This document shows, piece by piece, positions 18,738 through 27,753 of a stretch of 64,000 bases of DNA; the stretch's first letter is position 1; each line of letters begins with the position of its first letter. The stretch lies in the NCBI RefSeq assembly GCF_018336975.1, contig NZ_CP025572.1:3882865-3946864 (forward strand). The letters run 5' to 3'. Position numbers and translations under genes: made by a program. Origin of the DNA: Marinomonas sp. CT5. Its GTDB lineage: Bacteria > Pseudomonadota > Gammaproteobacteria > Pseudomonadales > Marinomonadaceae. The notes beneath the pieces were generated by a model, which ran no database searches, was not told the origin of the DNA, and saw only the letters and a program-made list of their open reading frames with translations.

Positions 18738-19886
18738 TTAAGTTTTTAGCGTGGCATAAGGCGATGTCATTTCCCGATGTTGAAAGGATAAGATCAGTGG
18801 GTTTTTGATCACACCTTCATCGATGTTTATTGCACGGCGGATGGTTTCGTTTTGCTGCCAATGCTCTCGACCTTCTAAGACGTTTTCTAAGTAGACAATC
18901 AAGGCGGCAGAAATCGAGCGTGTGGCGCTTTCCCACAAATAGCTTGGTGTATGATCGACCGCGTAATAGTCGATAGTGTTGTACTGAAACATTGGCTCTT
19001 GGAAGCTGGTCGGTTTGGCAAAGAAAAAACCCATACCTTCGTCACAGCTCACATCGATAATCAAACAATTTGGCTTCAACGACTCGGCTTCGGATTCGAT
19101 AATAAAGTTAGTCGGATGGTCTGTTTCTTGGAAAGTCCCGTTTACTATGATATCCGTTTCTCCGATCAATTCCGTCAAAGGACGAGTCGTTCCGTCGTGC
19201 TCAACCACTACCATACGCGCTTCGCCCTTTTGACCTTCGCGAATTTTCACGTAATGGCAATCGAGAACTTCTTCACGGACTTCATGATCTGGTCGCTGAA
19301 TACAAATGGTAATATCACGAAACCCGTGGGCTTTAAGTGCGTATATCGCACCGCGACTCACAGCACCAAAGCTAAAAATGATGACCTTACGTTGGTTGCC
19401 ATAATGCCCATCAATGCCTTTTAGCTGCAAAGCATGAATCACCGCGCAGTAGCCAGCCATCTCGTTATTTTTATAAAATGTATGGCGGCCAACTTGTCCC
19501 GTTGGCGACCAAACAAACATGTCTTCAAAAGCAATCAAGGTAAGTTTTCGATCCAACGCGGCTTGGGTAATCTCACGCTGCTGAACACAATGAACGTAGC
19601 CCCACAAAATGCCACCTTCGCGCAATTCTTCTAAATCGGCCAATACTGGTTTCGCAATAATCACTGCGCCAATGTCAGCAAGAATTTCATGTCGTGTAGC
19701 AATACCGCCTGTTTGTGCCGCGATCTCGTCATCTGAAATATTAAACGCGGTACCGTAGCCTTCTTCAAAGATTAAACAATGACGAAGATACTCAGGAATA
19801 CGCCCTAAATGCTCTGGATGAATGGGATAACGACGCTCATCTGTTTTTCTAGACGTACCGATTACGCCAAAAGTTAATTGACTCAT
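18738..19886 (-). CDS. Alanine dehydrogenase/PNT-like protein, N5-(carboxyethyl)ornithine synthase type
   Basis: A protein of 382 residues from the ATG at 19886, which has AAAGGAAA five bases upstream. The N-terminal pattern TFGVIGTSRKTDERRYPIHPEHLGRIP and FEEGYGTAFNISDDEI belongs to the AlaDh/PNT superfamily. The nucleotide-binding region includes VIIFSFGAVSRGAIYALKAHG. It most resembles the N5-(carboxyethyl)ornithine synthase branch, NADPH-dependent enzymes that join pyruvate and an amino-acid side-chain amine. A different amino acid dehydrogenase activity is equally possible. It stands alone between the amidase-dsdA pair and a 400-base gap. Confidence 0.65.
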   Translation of the reverse strand: MSQLTFGVIGTSRKTDERRYPIHPEHLGRIPEYLRHCLIFEEGYGTAFNISDDEIAAQTGGIATRHEILADIGAVIIAKPVLADLEELREGGILWGYVHCVQQREITQAALDRKLTLIAFEDMFVWSPTGQVGRHTFYKNNEMAGYCAVIHALQLKGIDGHYGNQRKVIIFSFGAVSRGAIYALKAHGFRDITICIQRPDHEVREEVLDCHYVKIREGQKGEARMVVVEHDGTTRPLTELIGETDIIVNGTFQETDHPTNFIIESEAESLKPNCLIIDVSCDEGMGFFFAKPTSFQEPMFQYNTIDYYAVDHTPSYLWESATRSISAALIVYLENVLEGREHWQQNETIRRAINIDEGVIKNPLILSFQHREMTSPYATLKT

Positions 19887-20287
19887 ACTGTTTCCTTTAA
19901 AAAAATAAAACGTGTTTGAGTTCATAAACGCGTGATCAAAACGCTGACAAACTGATGTTAATGCTTAGAATGAAATGGTTATGTCATCTATTGATGGATA
20001 AAAGATATGAAGTGATCTGAAATACATTCTTAGTGGTAAACGCTAGTCGATCATGACGGGTATGGATCAATGCGGAGACAAACCATGGTAACACCAAAGC
20101 CAGTCAATTAGTGGTTAATCCTAATATTAGCAATAATAAAGGTGCCACCTTGTTGCGTCTTAGGCAGCAAACAAAGGTATATTGATGATTCCCTATACTC
20201 CTGCTCCTGCTCCTGCTCCTGCTGACAAGAACTGACATTAATGGCATATAAGATTAAGTGGTCACTTATTATTTAGGAAACGTAACC
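19887..20287. other. Intergenic region with a hexanucleotide repeat
   Basis: About 400 bases without a gene, between two divergent genes. The only structure I see is the short tandem repeat at 20197-20223. Promoters for both flanking genes should lie here, but I could not identify boxes with confidence. Confidence 0.5.
20197..20223. repeat. Short tandem repeat, TGCTCC unit
   Basis: Four or slightly more consecutive copies of the hexamer CTCCTG/TGCTCC lie about 65 bases upstream of the alkC start codon. The array sits in the alkC promoter or leader region, where copy-number change could alter spacing. Confidence 0.8.
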
Positions 20288-21418
20288 ATGGCAGAGCCCT
20301 TTAAAAACCTATTTAACGTCAATGTGATTACCTCAATGGCAGAACATTTTAAGCGTCATTGGCAAGAATTTAATATGCAGAGTTTTATTGATACGGCAAG
20401 CCACCAGCTTGATACATTAGAATTGAAAGCACGCTCTCAACAAATCACCGCTGCGATGAGCCAATATTTACCAAGGGATTTCGAACAGGCGGGGCACATT
20501 CTCCTCAACTCGTTAGCCCCTGAATCCGACGAAGAGCAAACGCTCGATGATGGTATAGCTGGTTGGGCGATCATGCCCATGACAGACTATGTGGCCATTC
20601 GAGGTCTTGCTCACCATGACTTTTCTATGACGTTATTAAACGCCATGACGCGACGATTTACCGCTGAATTTAGCATCCGTTTTTTCTTATTGGATTCCCC
20701 TGATGAAACCTTGAAGATACTTAAGAGCTGGCTCAAGGACGACAATAAACATGTTCGACGTTTAATCTCCGAAGGGACTCGACCTAGATTGCCCTGGGCT
20801 ATGCAGTTACCAAGTTTCATCCAGAACCCAGCACCCGTGATTGAATTGCTTGAAGACCTAAAAGACGACCCAGAAGAATATGTACGTCGTTCTGTGGCGA
20901 ACAATCTCAATGACATTGCTAAAGATCATCCAGAGCTTGTGGCCGATATCGCAAAAACCTGGATGCAAGATGCCGACGCAAACCGTCAAAAACTCATTCG
21001 CCATGCTTGCCGAACCTTGTTAAAACAAGGCAACCGTAAGGTGCTTGAAGTATTTGGTTATGCCCCACCGCAGCTGAGCAATATTAAACTGGAGATACAA
21101 GACAAGCAGGTAAGGCTAAATAGCCACCTTGAATTCTCCTTGCTGATTGAATCCACCAGCAAACATAATCAATCATTAATGATTGATTATGTTATCCATC
21201 ACCAAAAGAAAAATGGCAAAACAGCCCCCAAGGTATTTAAGTGGAAAAAAGTCGTTTTACCAGCAGGAAAGAACCTCTCAATGAGTAAACAACACCTCTT
21301 TAAGCCCGTCACCACTAGAGTGTATTACGATGGTCTACATGAAGTGGAGATTCTCATCAATGGTCAGTTCATTGCCAAAGACAGCTTCTGTTTATCCACA
21401 CTTTCTTCAGAAAAATAG
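20288..21418 (+). CDS. alkC: AlkC-type alkylpurine DNA glycosylase
   Basis: A protein of 376 residues from the ATG at 20288 (AGGAAA upstream). It is built of HEAT-like helical repeats and reads as the AlkC branch of the AlkC/AlkD superfamily: MAEPFKNLFN at the N terminus, DDNKHVRRLISEGTRPRLPWAMQLP, then EEYVRRSVANNLNDIAKDHPE and HACRTLLKQGNRKVLEVFGY. The last 100 residues are beta-rich and fit the Ig-like domain known in AlkC. These enzymes excise 3-methyladenine and related bases without flipping them out. No ada or alkA gene is nearby. Confidence 0.85.
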   Translation: MAEPFKNLFNVNVITSMAEHFKRHWQEFNMQSFIDTASHQLDTLELKARSQQITAAMSQYLPRDFEQAGHILLNSLAPESDEEQTLDDGIAGWAIMPMTDYVAIRGLAHHDFSMTLLNAMTRRFTAEFSIRFFLLDSPDETLKILKSWLKDDNKHVRRLISEGTRPRLPWAMQLPSFIQNPAPVIELLEDLKDDPEEYVRRSVANNLNDIAKDHPELVADIAKTWMQDADANRQKLIRHACRTLLKQGNRKVLEVFGYAPPQLSNIKLEIQDKQVRLNSHLEFSLLIESTSKHNQSLMIDYVIHHQKKNGKTAPKVFKWKKVVLPAGKNLSMSKQHLFKPVTTRVYYDGLHEVEILINGQFIAKDSFCLSTLSSEK

Positions 21419-21434
21419 ATCCATTTAGCAATTT

Positions 21435-22793
21435 TTATCCCGAAACGACGGTGTTTCTACCTGTGCCTTTGGCTTTGTACAAGAGTACATCGGCGCGTTT
21501 GACTATAAGCTTTTGATCATCTGCATCTCGATACTCTGTCACTCCTAAGCTGATGGTAAAATGCGGCACATTATCTTTGTAAAAAGAGTCAATTTTTGCT
21601 CGCAGTTCTTCGGCGAGAACCGTTGCATCAGCAAGATGGGTATTTCTAAGCAGGACAGCAAATTCTTCACCTCCGATGCGGAATAAGACATCTGTCTCAC
21701 GCAGACGCTGGCGGAGAATTTTTACTAACAACTTAAGTACATTATCGCCTATATCATGACCGTAAGAGTCATTAATCTTTTTAAAGTGGTCTACATCCAA
21801 TAGAATCAAACTAAAATGATGTCCACGCTTAGCAAGCGCCAGTTCATCTTTAATTTGTTCATCCCATTTGTGTCGATTATAAGCTCCTGTCAGTTTATCC
21901 CGCGTCGCTAATTCTATTAATTGGGTTTCCACTTCATCACGGTTTTCCCTTTCCATAGAAAATCGCCCCATTAGGAGTTTTAAGTCTTTTTCAAGCTCGT
22001 CCAATTCATCCAGCCCTCTATGGCGTGTTGTCACTTTGCCACCATCAAGAGAAATCGATCGATGCAGAGTTTCTATTTGACCACGCAGCGAGCCTACTTT
22101 TCGACGAAAGGTCAAGATCGTATAAAGCGTTAAATAACCGCCAATGGCAAAAGCGGAAACACCCAATAAAGCGTTAATAATCATAAAATTACGCTCTTGC
22201 TTTTCAACTGTCGCAGCGACTTGTTGCGTCAACTGATCGATATCAGCAAGAAAATGATCTGTTTGGGTGTCTAATAGAATGTCTTGCTTTTCCAGTGCTC
22301 CCCAGTTGCTTTGAAAGCTTTCACGCCCTTGTTTTATTAGGTGTGAAAATAATTTTTCAAAACTCAAACGGTGACTGTGAAGGGTATTTACCTTTTGAAT
22401 TAATGACTGATGATCACTCTGTTTTATACGAACACTGCCATACTGCATACCGTTGTGAAGTATGCTGATGGCCTTATCAAGCCCAACAGCAAGTTCTTGG
22501 CTAAAGTTATTAAAGCCTTCCACACTTTTTGTTCGCAGCGATTCATTATCAAAAAAAGCTTGGCCTTGCTGGCGTATTGTTTCCACCAGAATATGCTGTT
22601 TAAGCTGCAACATTTCTATATCAGCAATAAGTTCAGATAGTGGAACGTCGATCTCAGCAACTTCATGCATTTCAGTATAAATTTTCTGCGTTTGGTAGGC
22701 TGAATAAAGAATGACCACAAAGAGAAATGACAAAAGAATAAACGACAAGCTACTAACTTTTCGTGTCATAGAGACATTTAACCAATTCAACAT
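21435..22793 (-). CDS. Membrane diguanylate cyclase (paralog 1)
   Basis: A 452-residue inner-membrane GGDEF protein. One helix lies at about 14-34, a periplasmic four-helix-type sensor domain follows, and a second helix near residue 200. A short coiled linker leads to a GGDEF domain with the active-site GGEEF at 374-378. An intact RxxD inhibitory site, RETD, sits five residues before it. It should make c-di-GMP from two GTP and be subject to product inhibition. It is strongly similar along its full length to the next gene on the same strand, so the two arose by tandem duplication. Confidence 0.88.
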   Translation of the reverse strand: MLNWLNVSMTRKVSSLSFILLSFLFVVILYSAYQTQKIYTEMHEVAEIDVPLSELIADIEMLQLKQHILVETIRQQGQAFFDNESLRTKSVEGFNNFSQELAVGLDKAISILHNGMQYGSVRIKQSDHQSLIQKVNTLHSHRLSFEKLFSHLIKQGRESFQSNWGALEKQDILLDTQTDHFLADIDQLTQQVAATVEKQERNFMIINALLGVSAFAIGGYLTLYTILTFRRKVGSLRGQIETLHRSISLDGGKVTTRHRGLDELDELEKDLKLLMGRFSMERENRDEVETQLIELATRDKLTGAYNRHKWDEQIKDELALAKRGHHFSLILLDVDHFKKINDSYGHDIGDNVLKLLVKILRQRLRETDVLFRIGGEEFAVLLRNTHLADATVLAEELRAKIDSFYKDNVPHFTISLGVTEYRDADDQKLIVKRADVLLYKAKGTGRNTVVSG

Positions 22794-22927
22794 AATGGAT
22801 TCTTGTAAGCACTAAAAAGAAAATAAAAGAGGAGTATAGAGCACACTCTCACTCCTGATGAAAAGACATATTAGCATAATTAAATATGTCCAAAGTGAGG
22901 ATATAAAAGCAAAAATGGCGATAAGTA

Positions 22928-24286
22928 TTAACCAGTTTGAACTTGATTTCGTCCTGCTCTTTTCGCTTCATAAAGTAATACATCGGCGCGCTTCACAATG
23001 CGCTCTTGATCGTCAAAGTCTTGATACTCAGTGACGCCCAAACTAATAGTAAAAGCCGGCACCTTGTCTTCGTTTAGTGATTCAACGTTTTTACGCAATA
23101 ACTCAGCTAGTTTACTCGCATTAGCAAGATGCGTATCTCTTAGCAAAATGGCAAATTCTTCACCACCAACTCTAAACAAAACATCCGTTGCCCGCAGTCG
23201 TCTTCTCAGACAATGCACCAATGATTTTAAAACACAATCGCCGACATCATGGCCATGACTGTCATTAATTTTTTTAAAATTATCCACATCCAGCATGATC
23301 AAACTAAAATAGTGTCCCCGATTAGCCAGAGCCAGCTCATCCTTAATTTGTTCATCCCATTTATGACGATTAAAAACCCCAGTTAATTTATCTCGAGTAG
23401 CCAGTTCTAGGAGTTGTGTTTCAACTTCATCGCGGTTTTCTTTTTCCAGAAACAAGCGTTCCATTAAGATTTTTAAGTCTTTTTCCAGCTCATCGAGTTC
23501 ATCAGATCCTTTTTTAAGCACAATTCGCTCATTTTCTTCCGCAGAAATTGAACGGTGTAGAGAATCAATTTGACCTCGTAAAGAGCCAACTTTACGACGA
23601 AACGATAAGATAGTGTAGAGAGTCAAATAACCACCGATGGTAAAAGCCAAGAAACCTAATATGGCATTTATTATCATAAAATGATGTTCGTGCTGCCTCA
23701 CCGTTGCGGCCACTTTAATGGTAATTTGATCAATATTCACAAGCAGTTTATCGGTCTCGTCGTCCAGCAAGTAATATTGTTTTTCCAATGTATCCCAAGG
23801 ATGTCCAAGGCCTTCATTGGCACGCTTTAAAAATAGCGAAAATGCATTTTCAACACGGATTCTGTGTCCTTGTAAGGTTTTTATGTGTTGAATTAAGGAT
23901 TGATGGTCAGCCACATTAATTCGAACACTGCCAAATTTCATTCCCATATGAAGAATGCTCATTGCCTTGTCGAGTTGTAACGCTAATTGGCGGCTAAATT
24001 CATCGAAACCTCTGACGCTGTTAGCCTGTAATGCTTTATTGGTAAAAAAGTCTTCGCCTTGCTGTCGTATGGTTTCCATTAATAAATGCTGCTTAAGCTG
24101 CAAAATTTCGACATCGGCAATGACTTGAGAAAGAGGAATATCAATCTCGGCAACCTCTTGCATTTCCTTGTAGATTTTCTGCGTTTGGTACGCTGAATAA
24201 AGAATGACTACAAAAAGAAACGACAAAAGAATAAAGGAAAGGCTCGTTATTTTTCGCGTCATTGAGAAATTTAACCAACTAAACAT
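22928..24286 (-). CDS. Membrane diguanylate cyclase (paralog 2)
   Basis: A GGDEF protein of 452 residues from the ATG at 24286, the same length as its downstream paralog. A longer reading from a GTG at 24322 is possible but adds residues the paralog lacks. The architecture is identical: N-terminal helix, periplasmic helical sensor, second helix, linker, GGDEF domain with GGEEF and the RATD inhibitory site. Differences from the paralog cluster in the periplasmic part and the linker, so the copies may sense different signals. The gap to the paralog is 134 bases, with no terminator seen. Confidence 0.87.
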   Translation of the reverse strand: MFSWLNFSMTRKITSLSFILLSFLFVVILYSAYQTQKIYKEMQEVAEIDIPLSQVIADVEILQLKQHLLMETIRQQGEDFFTNKALQANSVRGFDEFSRQLALQLDKAMSILHMGMKFGSVRINVADHQSLIQHIKTLQGHRIRVENAFSLFLKRANEGLGHPWDTLEKQYYLLDDETDKLLVNIDQITIKVAATVRQHEHHFMIINAILGFLAFTIGGYLTLYTILSFRRKVGSLRGQIDSLHRSISAEENERIVLKKGSDELDELEKDLKILMERLFLEKENRDEVETQLLELATRDKLTGVFNRHKWDEQIKDELALANRGHYFSLIMLDVDNFKKINDSHGHDVGDCVLKSLVHCLRRRLRATDVLFRVGGEEFAILLRDTHLANASKLAELLRKNVESLNEDKVPAFTISLGVTEYQDFDDQERIVKRADVLLYEAKRAGRNQVQTG

Positions 24287-24567
24287 ATAAAAAGGTCTTA
24301 GAAAATTTGCGAGGCGATACACAAGCTAAAGCTCAGTGGTAAGACAACACACCAGCAAGAATTAACCATAAGTACAAAAGTTAACATATTTTTACATTTT
24401 TTGATGCATTTAACGGCAAAGAACATGCACTTTAGCTTCTTTATAAAAAGAACCATGCGATACTGTAAAAATAACCCCGTGGTACATCAGCACTGAGCAA
24501 TTTACAAAATATACTGAGTGCAATTAGGCAATCAAAAAGTAAACAAGCTTCAAATGGATAACCCCCA

Positions 24568-26070
24568 ATGCACTATCGAATATTTGTAACGTTATTTTTT
24601 GTCCTTAGTGTATTTGTTACTACTGATGCCATGGCAGAAAAACAAGCAATCATTATTTATGATGCGGAAATGCCGAAAATAAACGATCCCTCAAAAGGCA
24701 GCTACGCCCAATTAGCTAGCCTTATTGATCAATACCGAGCCCAAACAGCAAGTACCTTTTTTATCTTTGGTGGCGAAAGCTTAGGCCCAAGCATGCTATC
24801 TTCCATGGATAGAGGGGCGCACATTATTGATGTCCTCAATAGTTTAGAACCAAACGCAATGGGGATTTCAAAACGCGAGTTGAGTTATGAAGAAGATGAG
24901 CTCATCTTACGCACCTATGAGGCCGCGTTCCCTATCGTATCAAGTAATCTATTTGAACCTAATAGCGAGCAATCTCCTGAAGGAATTCAGGCCTACACCA
25001 TTCTTCAACAAGGCCGAGTAAAACTGGGGTTTATGTCAATCCTAGATCCCATTATTCTAGAAAAATACCCGACTAAAAGACTGGAAGTGGCGAAACCTGA
25101 AAACATTATTAGAAAGACAGCCAATACACTCAGAAAGCAAAATGTCGATTTAATCGTTTTTCATTATTCCGTTTACACGCCACTCATTAATCAACTTTTA
25201 GATGAAGGTGTGATCGATCTCGCACTTTTTAAGGATCAGCACTTTCAATCCAACACCTATGCAAGCGATCCTAAACACCCAAACAATATTCTAATAAAAG
25301 ACGAAGCCGATGCCGCTGTCATTCAGCTCACATGGCAAGAAGATCGCCCTAGTGATAGTCTGACCAGCCAAACTACCCTAGTAAATCTTACTGATTTGCC
25401 TGCAAAGCCTAAGGTTTTACAACAAGAAAAACAGTACGATAGTCGACTTAACTCCTTGTTGAACGAAGTAATCGGCAAAACCGAAGCAACAATCAATCTA
25501 AAGAGAAAAACACTACGAACCTCTGAAAATAGTTTTGCCAATTATGTCGCAGATACTTTTAAACACTTTACTGGTGCGCAAATCACTTTGATCAATAGCG
25601 GAACATTTCGTGGTAATAAACAGATCGAAAAAGGAGCACAATTAACGATTAAAGACATTCGTCTAATGCTTCCTTATCGAAACACAATTAAACTAATAGA
25701 AGCGACTGGCCAGCAAATTACCGAAGCACTTGAACACGGAATGAATAGGTTAGAGCAACAGAGTGGACAGTTTTTGCAAGTGTCAGGCATCAAAGTTAAG
25801 TATGATTCATCACTTCCGGTTGGCAAACGTTTACTGTCCGTCACACTCGATGGTAAACCTCTTGATCCTTCAAAAAACTACAAGGTGGCCACCCTTGATT
25901 ATTTATTAAAGGGTGGCGATGGTTTTAACATGTTTAAAAACAGCAAAATCTTACCCTACTCACAAATCTCAAATTTGACCCTATCGGACATAATGACCGT
26001 CGAGATTCAACAACAAAAAATCATAGATCCTGAAGTAGATGGACGCTTAAAAGACATGTCAACGGAATGA
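24568..26070 (+). CDS. Degenerate periplasmic 5'-nucleotidase-like protein
   Basis: A 500-residue exported protein with a signal peptide (MHYRIFVTLFFVLSVFVTTDAMA). It has the two-domain plan of UshA-type 5'-nucleotidases. The C-terminal substrate domain (about 320-490) is recognisable: SFANYVADTF, INSGTFRGN, LPYRNTIKLIEATGQQITEALEHG, FLQVSGIKVKYD and LDYLLKGGDGF. The N-terminal metallophosphatase domain lacks the usual metal-site motifs: no DxH, GGESLGPS where GGD-type motifs occur, GISKRELSYEED where GNHEFD is expected, and FHYS where H-x-H would be. It is therefore probably not an enzyme but a binding protein. Its stop overlaps the start of the next GGDEF gene (ATGA), so it may sense a nucleotide or phosphate compound for that cyclase. 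Confidence 0.8.
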   Translation: MHYRIFVTLFFVLSVFVTTDAMAEKQAIIIYDAEMPKINDPSKGSYAQLASLIDQYRAQTASTFFIFGGESLGPSMLSSMDRGAHIIDVLNSLEPNAMGISKRELSYEEDELILRTYEAAFPIVSSNLFEPNSEQSPEGIQAYTILQQGRVKLGFMSILDPIILEKYPTKRLEVAKPENIIRKTANTLRKQNVDLIVFHYSVYTPLINQLLDEGVIDLALFKDQHFQSNTYASDPKHPNNILIKDEADAAVIQLTWQEDRPSDSLTSQTTLVNLTDLPAKPKVLQQEKQYDSRLNSLLNEVIGKTEATINLKRKTLRTSENSFANYVADTFKHFTGAQITLINSGTFRGNKQIEKGAQLTIKDIRLMLPYRNTIKLIEATGQQITEALEHGMNRLEQQSGQFLQVSGIKVKYDSSLPVGKRLLSVTLDGKPLDPSKNYKVATLDYLLKGGDGFNMFKNSKILPYSQISNLTLSDIMTVEIQQQKIIDPEVDGRLKDMSTE

Positions 26071-27740
26071 TGAATAAACCTAATCCAAAAACATTTTTCT
26101 CCATTCCTAAAGCAAACAGCGTTCGTCGAGTAAGCTTAGGAAAACAGCTAAGCATATTAACCATCATCATTCTGCTGCTTTTCGTTTCTATTGGCTACGT
26201 CTTGCAGTCACGTTTGGAGCAAACTCAGTTAATCCTTAACGAGTTAACCTTAACCACTATACCGGCGATGAACAGCTCTACCCGTAGCGCGTTAAAATCC
26301 AGCGAATTATTGTCCGCACTGGAGTCACTCACCTCTGCAACGACGCCAGCCGAAAGAAGAATCGCAGAACAAGAAGTTCAAAAAAAACTTAATGAATCCA
26401 CTGAAAACACAGCAAATACAAACCAAACAGAAATATTACTACTTAAAGCCATCCAAGAAGAAACCAAACATCTTAATCTGCTGATTGATCAAAAACTTGA
26501 TTCTGCTTACCAAATTAATGCCTATTTAGACACCTTGTGGGGATTAAAAAAACGTACAGAACAAATCAACATTGAACATAATAAAGACCTTAAAAAAGAG
26601 TATGATCAACTGACGCAATGGAAAATCGCTTTTTTAGAAGTTATCTCACTCGCTTATCGCATAGAAACCGTAGAAAGATTAAGCGATTTACAAGACATTC
26701 ATCGCACTCTTGAACATTACCTAAAAACATTAAGTTCTTTAGATAAGCAACTTTCTGTAGAAGCGAAGAAAAAAGTTCGGCCAATATACACGAGCCTAAG
26801 AAGCATCCTTTCAGATCCAGAAAACCTAACTGAGTTACAGGCAAATTATTTACGCATAACGGGGCGAGCCCGTGGTCGAGAGCACTTTATTCGCAATATG
26901 ATCAGTGATTACAGCAACATTACCAATCAACTATCTCTTAATGAGCATAACAACCTACAAAACAAAGCCGCCGAACTTGATCAAAGAATGAAAAATCAAA
27001 AAATCTGGTTTATCAGCGGCTTTATGTTATTGGCCAGCATGGTTATAGCCACACTGGCTTTTTATTCCCACGCAATCAAACGATTAAAGAAATTGACTCA
27101 AAAAATCCACCACATGACAAAAGATTCCAGTAACACAAGTTTGTATATGGATGAAATTGATGAGTTATTTCAAGCATTCGATGAATTTTCAGAAACAATA
27201 GACATGCAAACTCGTCGTTTAGAAAAGCTATCACTGACCGATAGCCTAACCCACATTGCCAACAGACGTGCCTTCGACCAACACTTATTAGAACAACTTT
27301 CTAATCAGAAAAATAACCAAAATGATTTATCCATCCTGCTCATTGATGTGGACTACTTCAAGCAATACAACGACTTATATGGTCATATTAGTGGCGATGA
27401 AGCATTGCAAAAAATAGCAACTGCCTTAAAAAGTGTGACAAATAAAGAAACGGACTTAATTGCTCGTTATGGTGGAGAAGAGTTCGTCGTTATTCTGCCT
27501 TGTAAAAGCGCAGCTAAAGCCAAACAAGTCGCAGAAAAAATGCATAACGCCTTAAACCTTGCCGATATAGAACATAAAGGCAGTCAAATATACCAAACCA
27601 TCACCATCAGTATCGGAGCCGTGACAAAACACCAAAATGAAGTCACCAATACCGATACATTAATGAAAAAAGCAGACACCGCGCTCTACCATTCCAAGCA
27701 TCTGGGACGCAACAGAACAACTCACATCAACGACATATAA
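26067..27740 (+). CDS. Membrane diguanylate cyclase coupled to the 5'-nucleotidase-like protein
   Basis: A 557-residue inner-membrane GGDEF protein. Helix one is at about 28-46, a large helical periplasmic domain runs to about 310, helix two is near 312-332, then a HAMP-like linker and GGDEF domain. The active site is GGEEF at 469-473. The RxxD inhibitory site is replaced by KETD, so product inhibition is probably weak or absent. The start codon overlaps the stop of the preceding gene as ATGA, tight coupling that implies the two proteins work together across the periplasm. It is convergent with sotB. Confidence 0.87.
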   Translation: MMNKPNPKTFFSIPKANSVRRVSLGKQLSILTIIILLLFVSIGYVLQSRLEQTQLILNELTLTTIPAMNSSTRSALKSSELLSALESLTSATTPAERRIAEQEVQKKLNESTENTANTNQTEILLLKAIQEETKHLNLLIDQKLDSAYQINAYLDTLWGLKKRTEQINIEHNKDLKKEYDQLTQWKIAFLEVISLAYRIETVERLSDLQDIHRTLEHYLKTLSSLDKQLSVEAKKKVRPIYTSLRSILSDPENLTELQANYLRITGRARGREHFIRNMISDYSNITNQLSLNEHNNLQNKAAELDQRMKNQKIWFISGFMLLASMVIATLAFYSHAIKRLKKLTQKIHHMTKDSSNTSLYMDEIDELFQAFDEFSETIDMQTRRLEKLSLTDSLTHIANRRAFDQHLLEQLSNQKNNQNDLSILLIDVDYFKQYNDLYGHISGDEALQKIATALKSVTNKETDLIARYGGEEFVVILPCKSAAKAKQVAEKMHNALNLADIEHKGSQIYQTITISIGAVTKHQNEVTNTDTLMKKADTALYHSKHLGRNRTTHINDI

Positions 27741-27753
27741 CCATCATTAATAT

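Noticed and set aside
18951..19424. 157-codon open frame on the plus strand
   Set aside because: Antisense to the alanine-dehydrogenase-like gene, with no Shine-Dalgarno and no recognisable motif.
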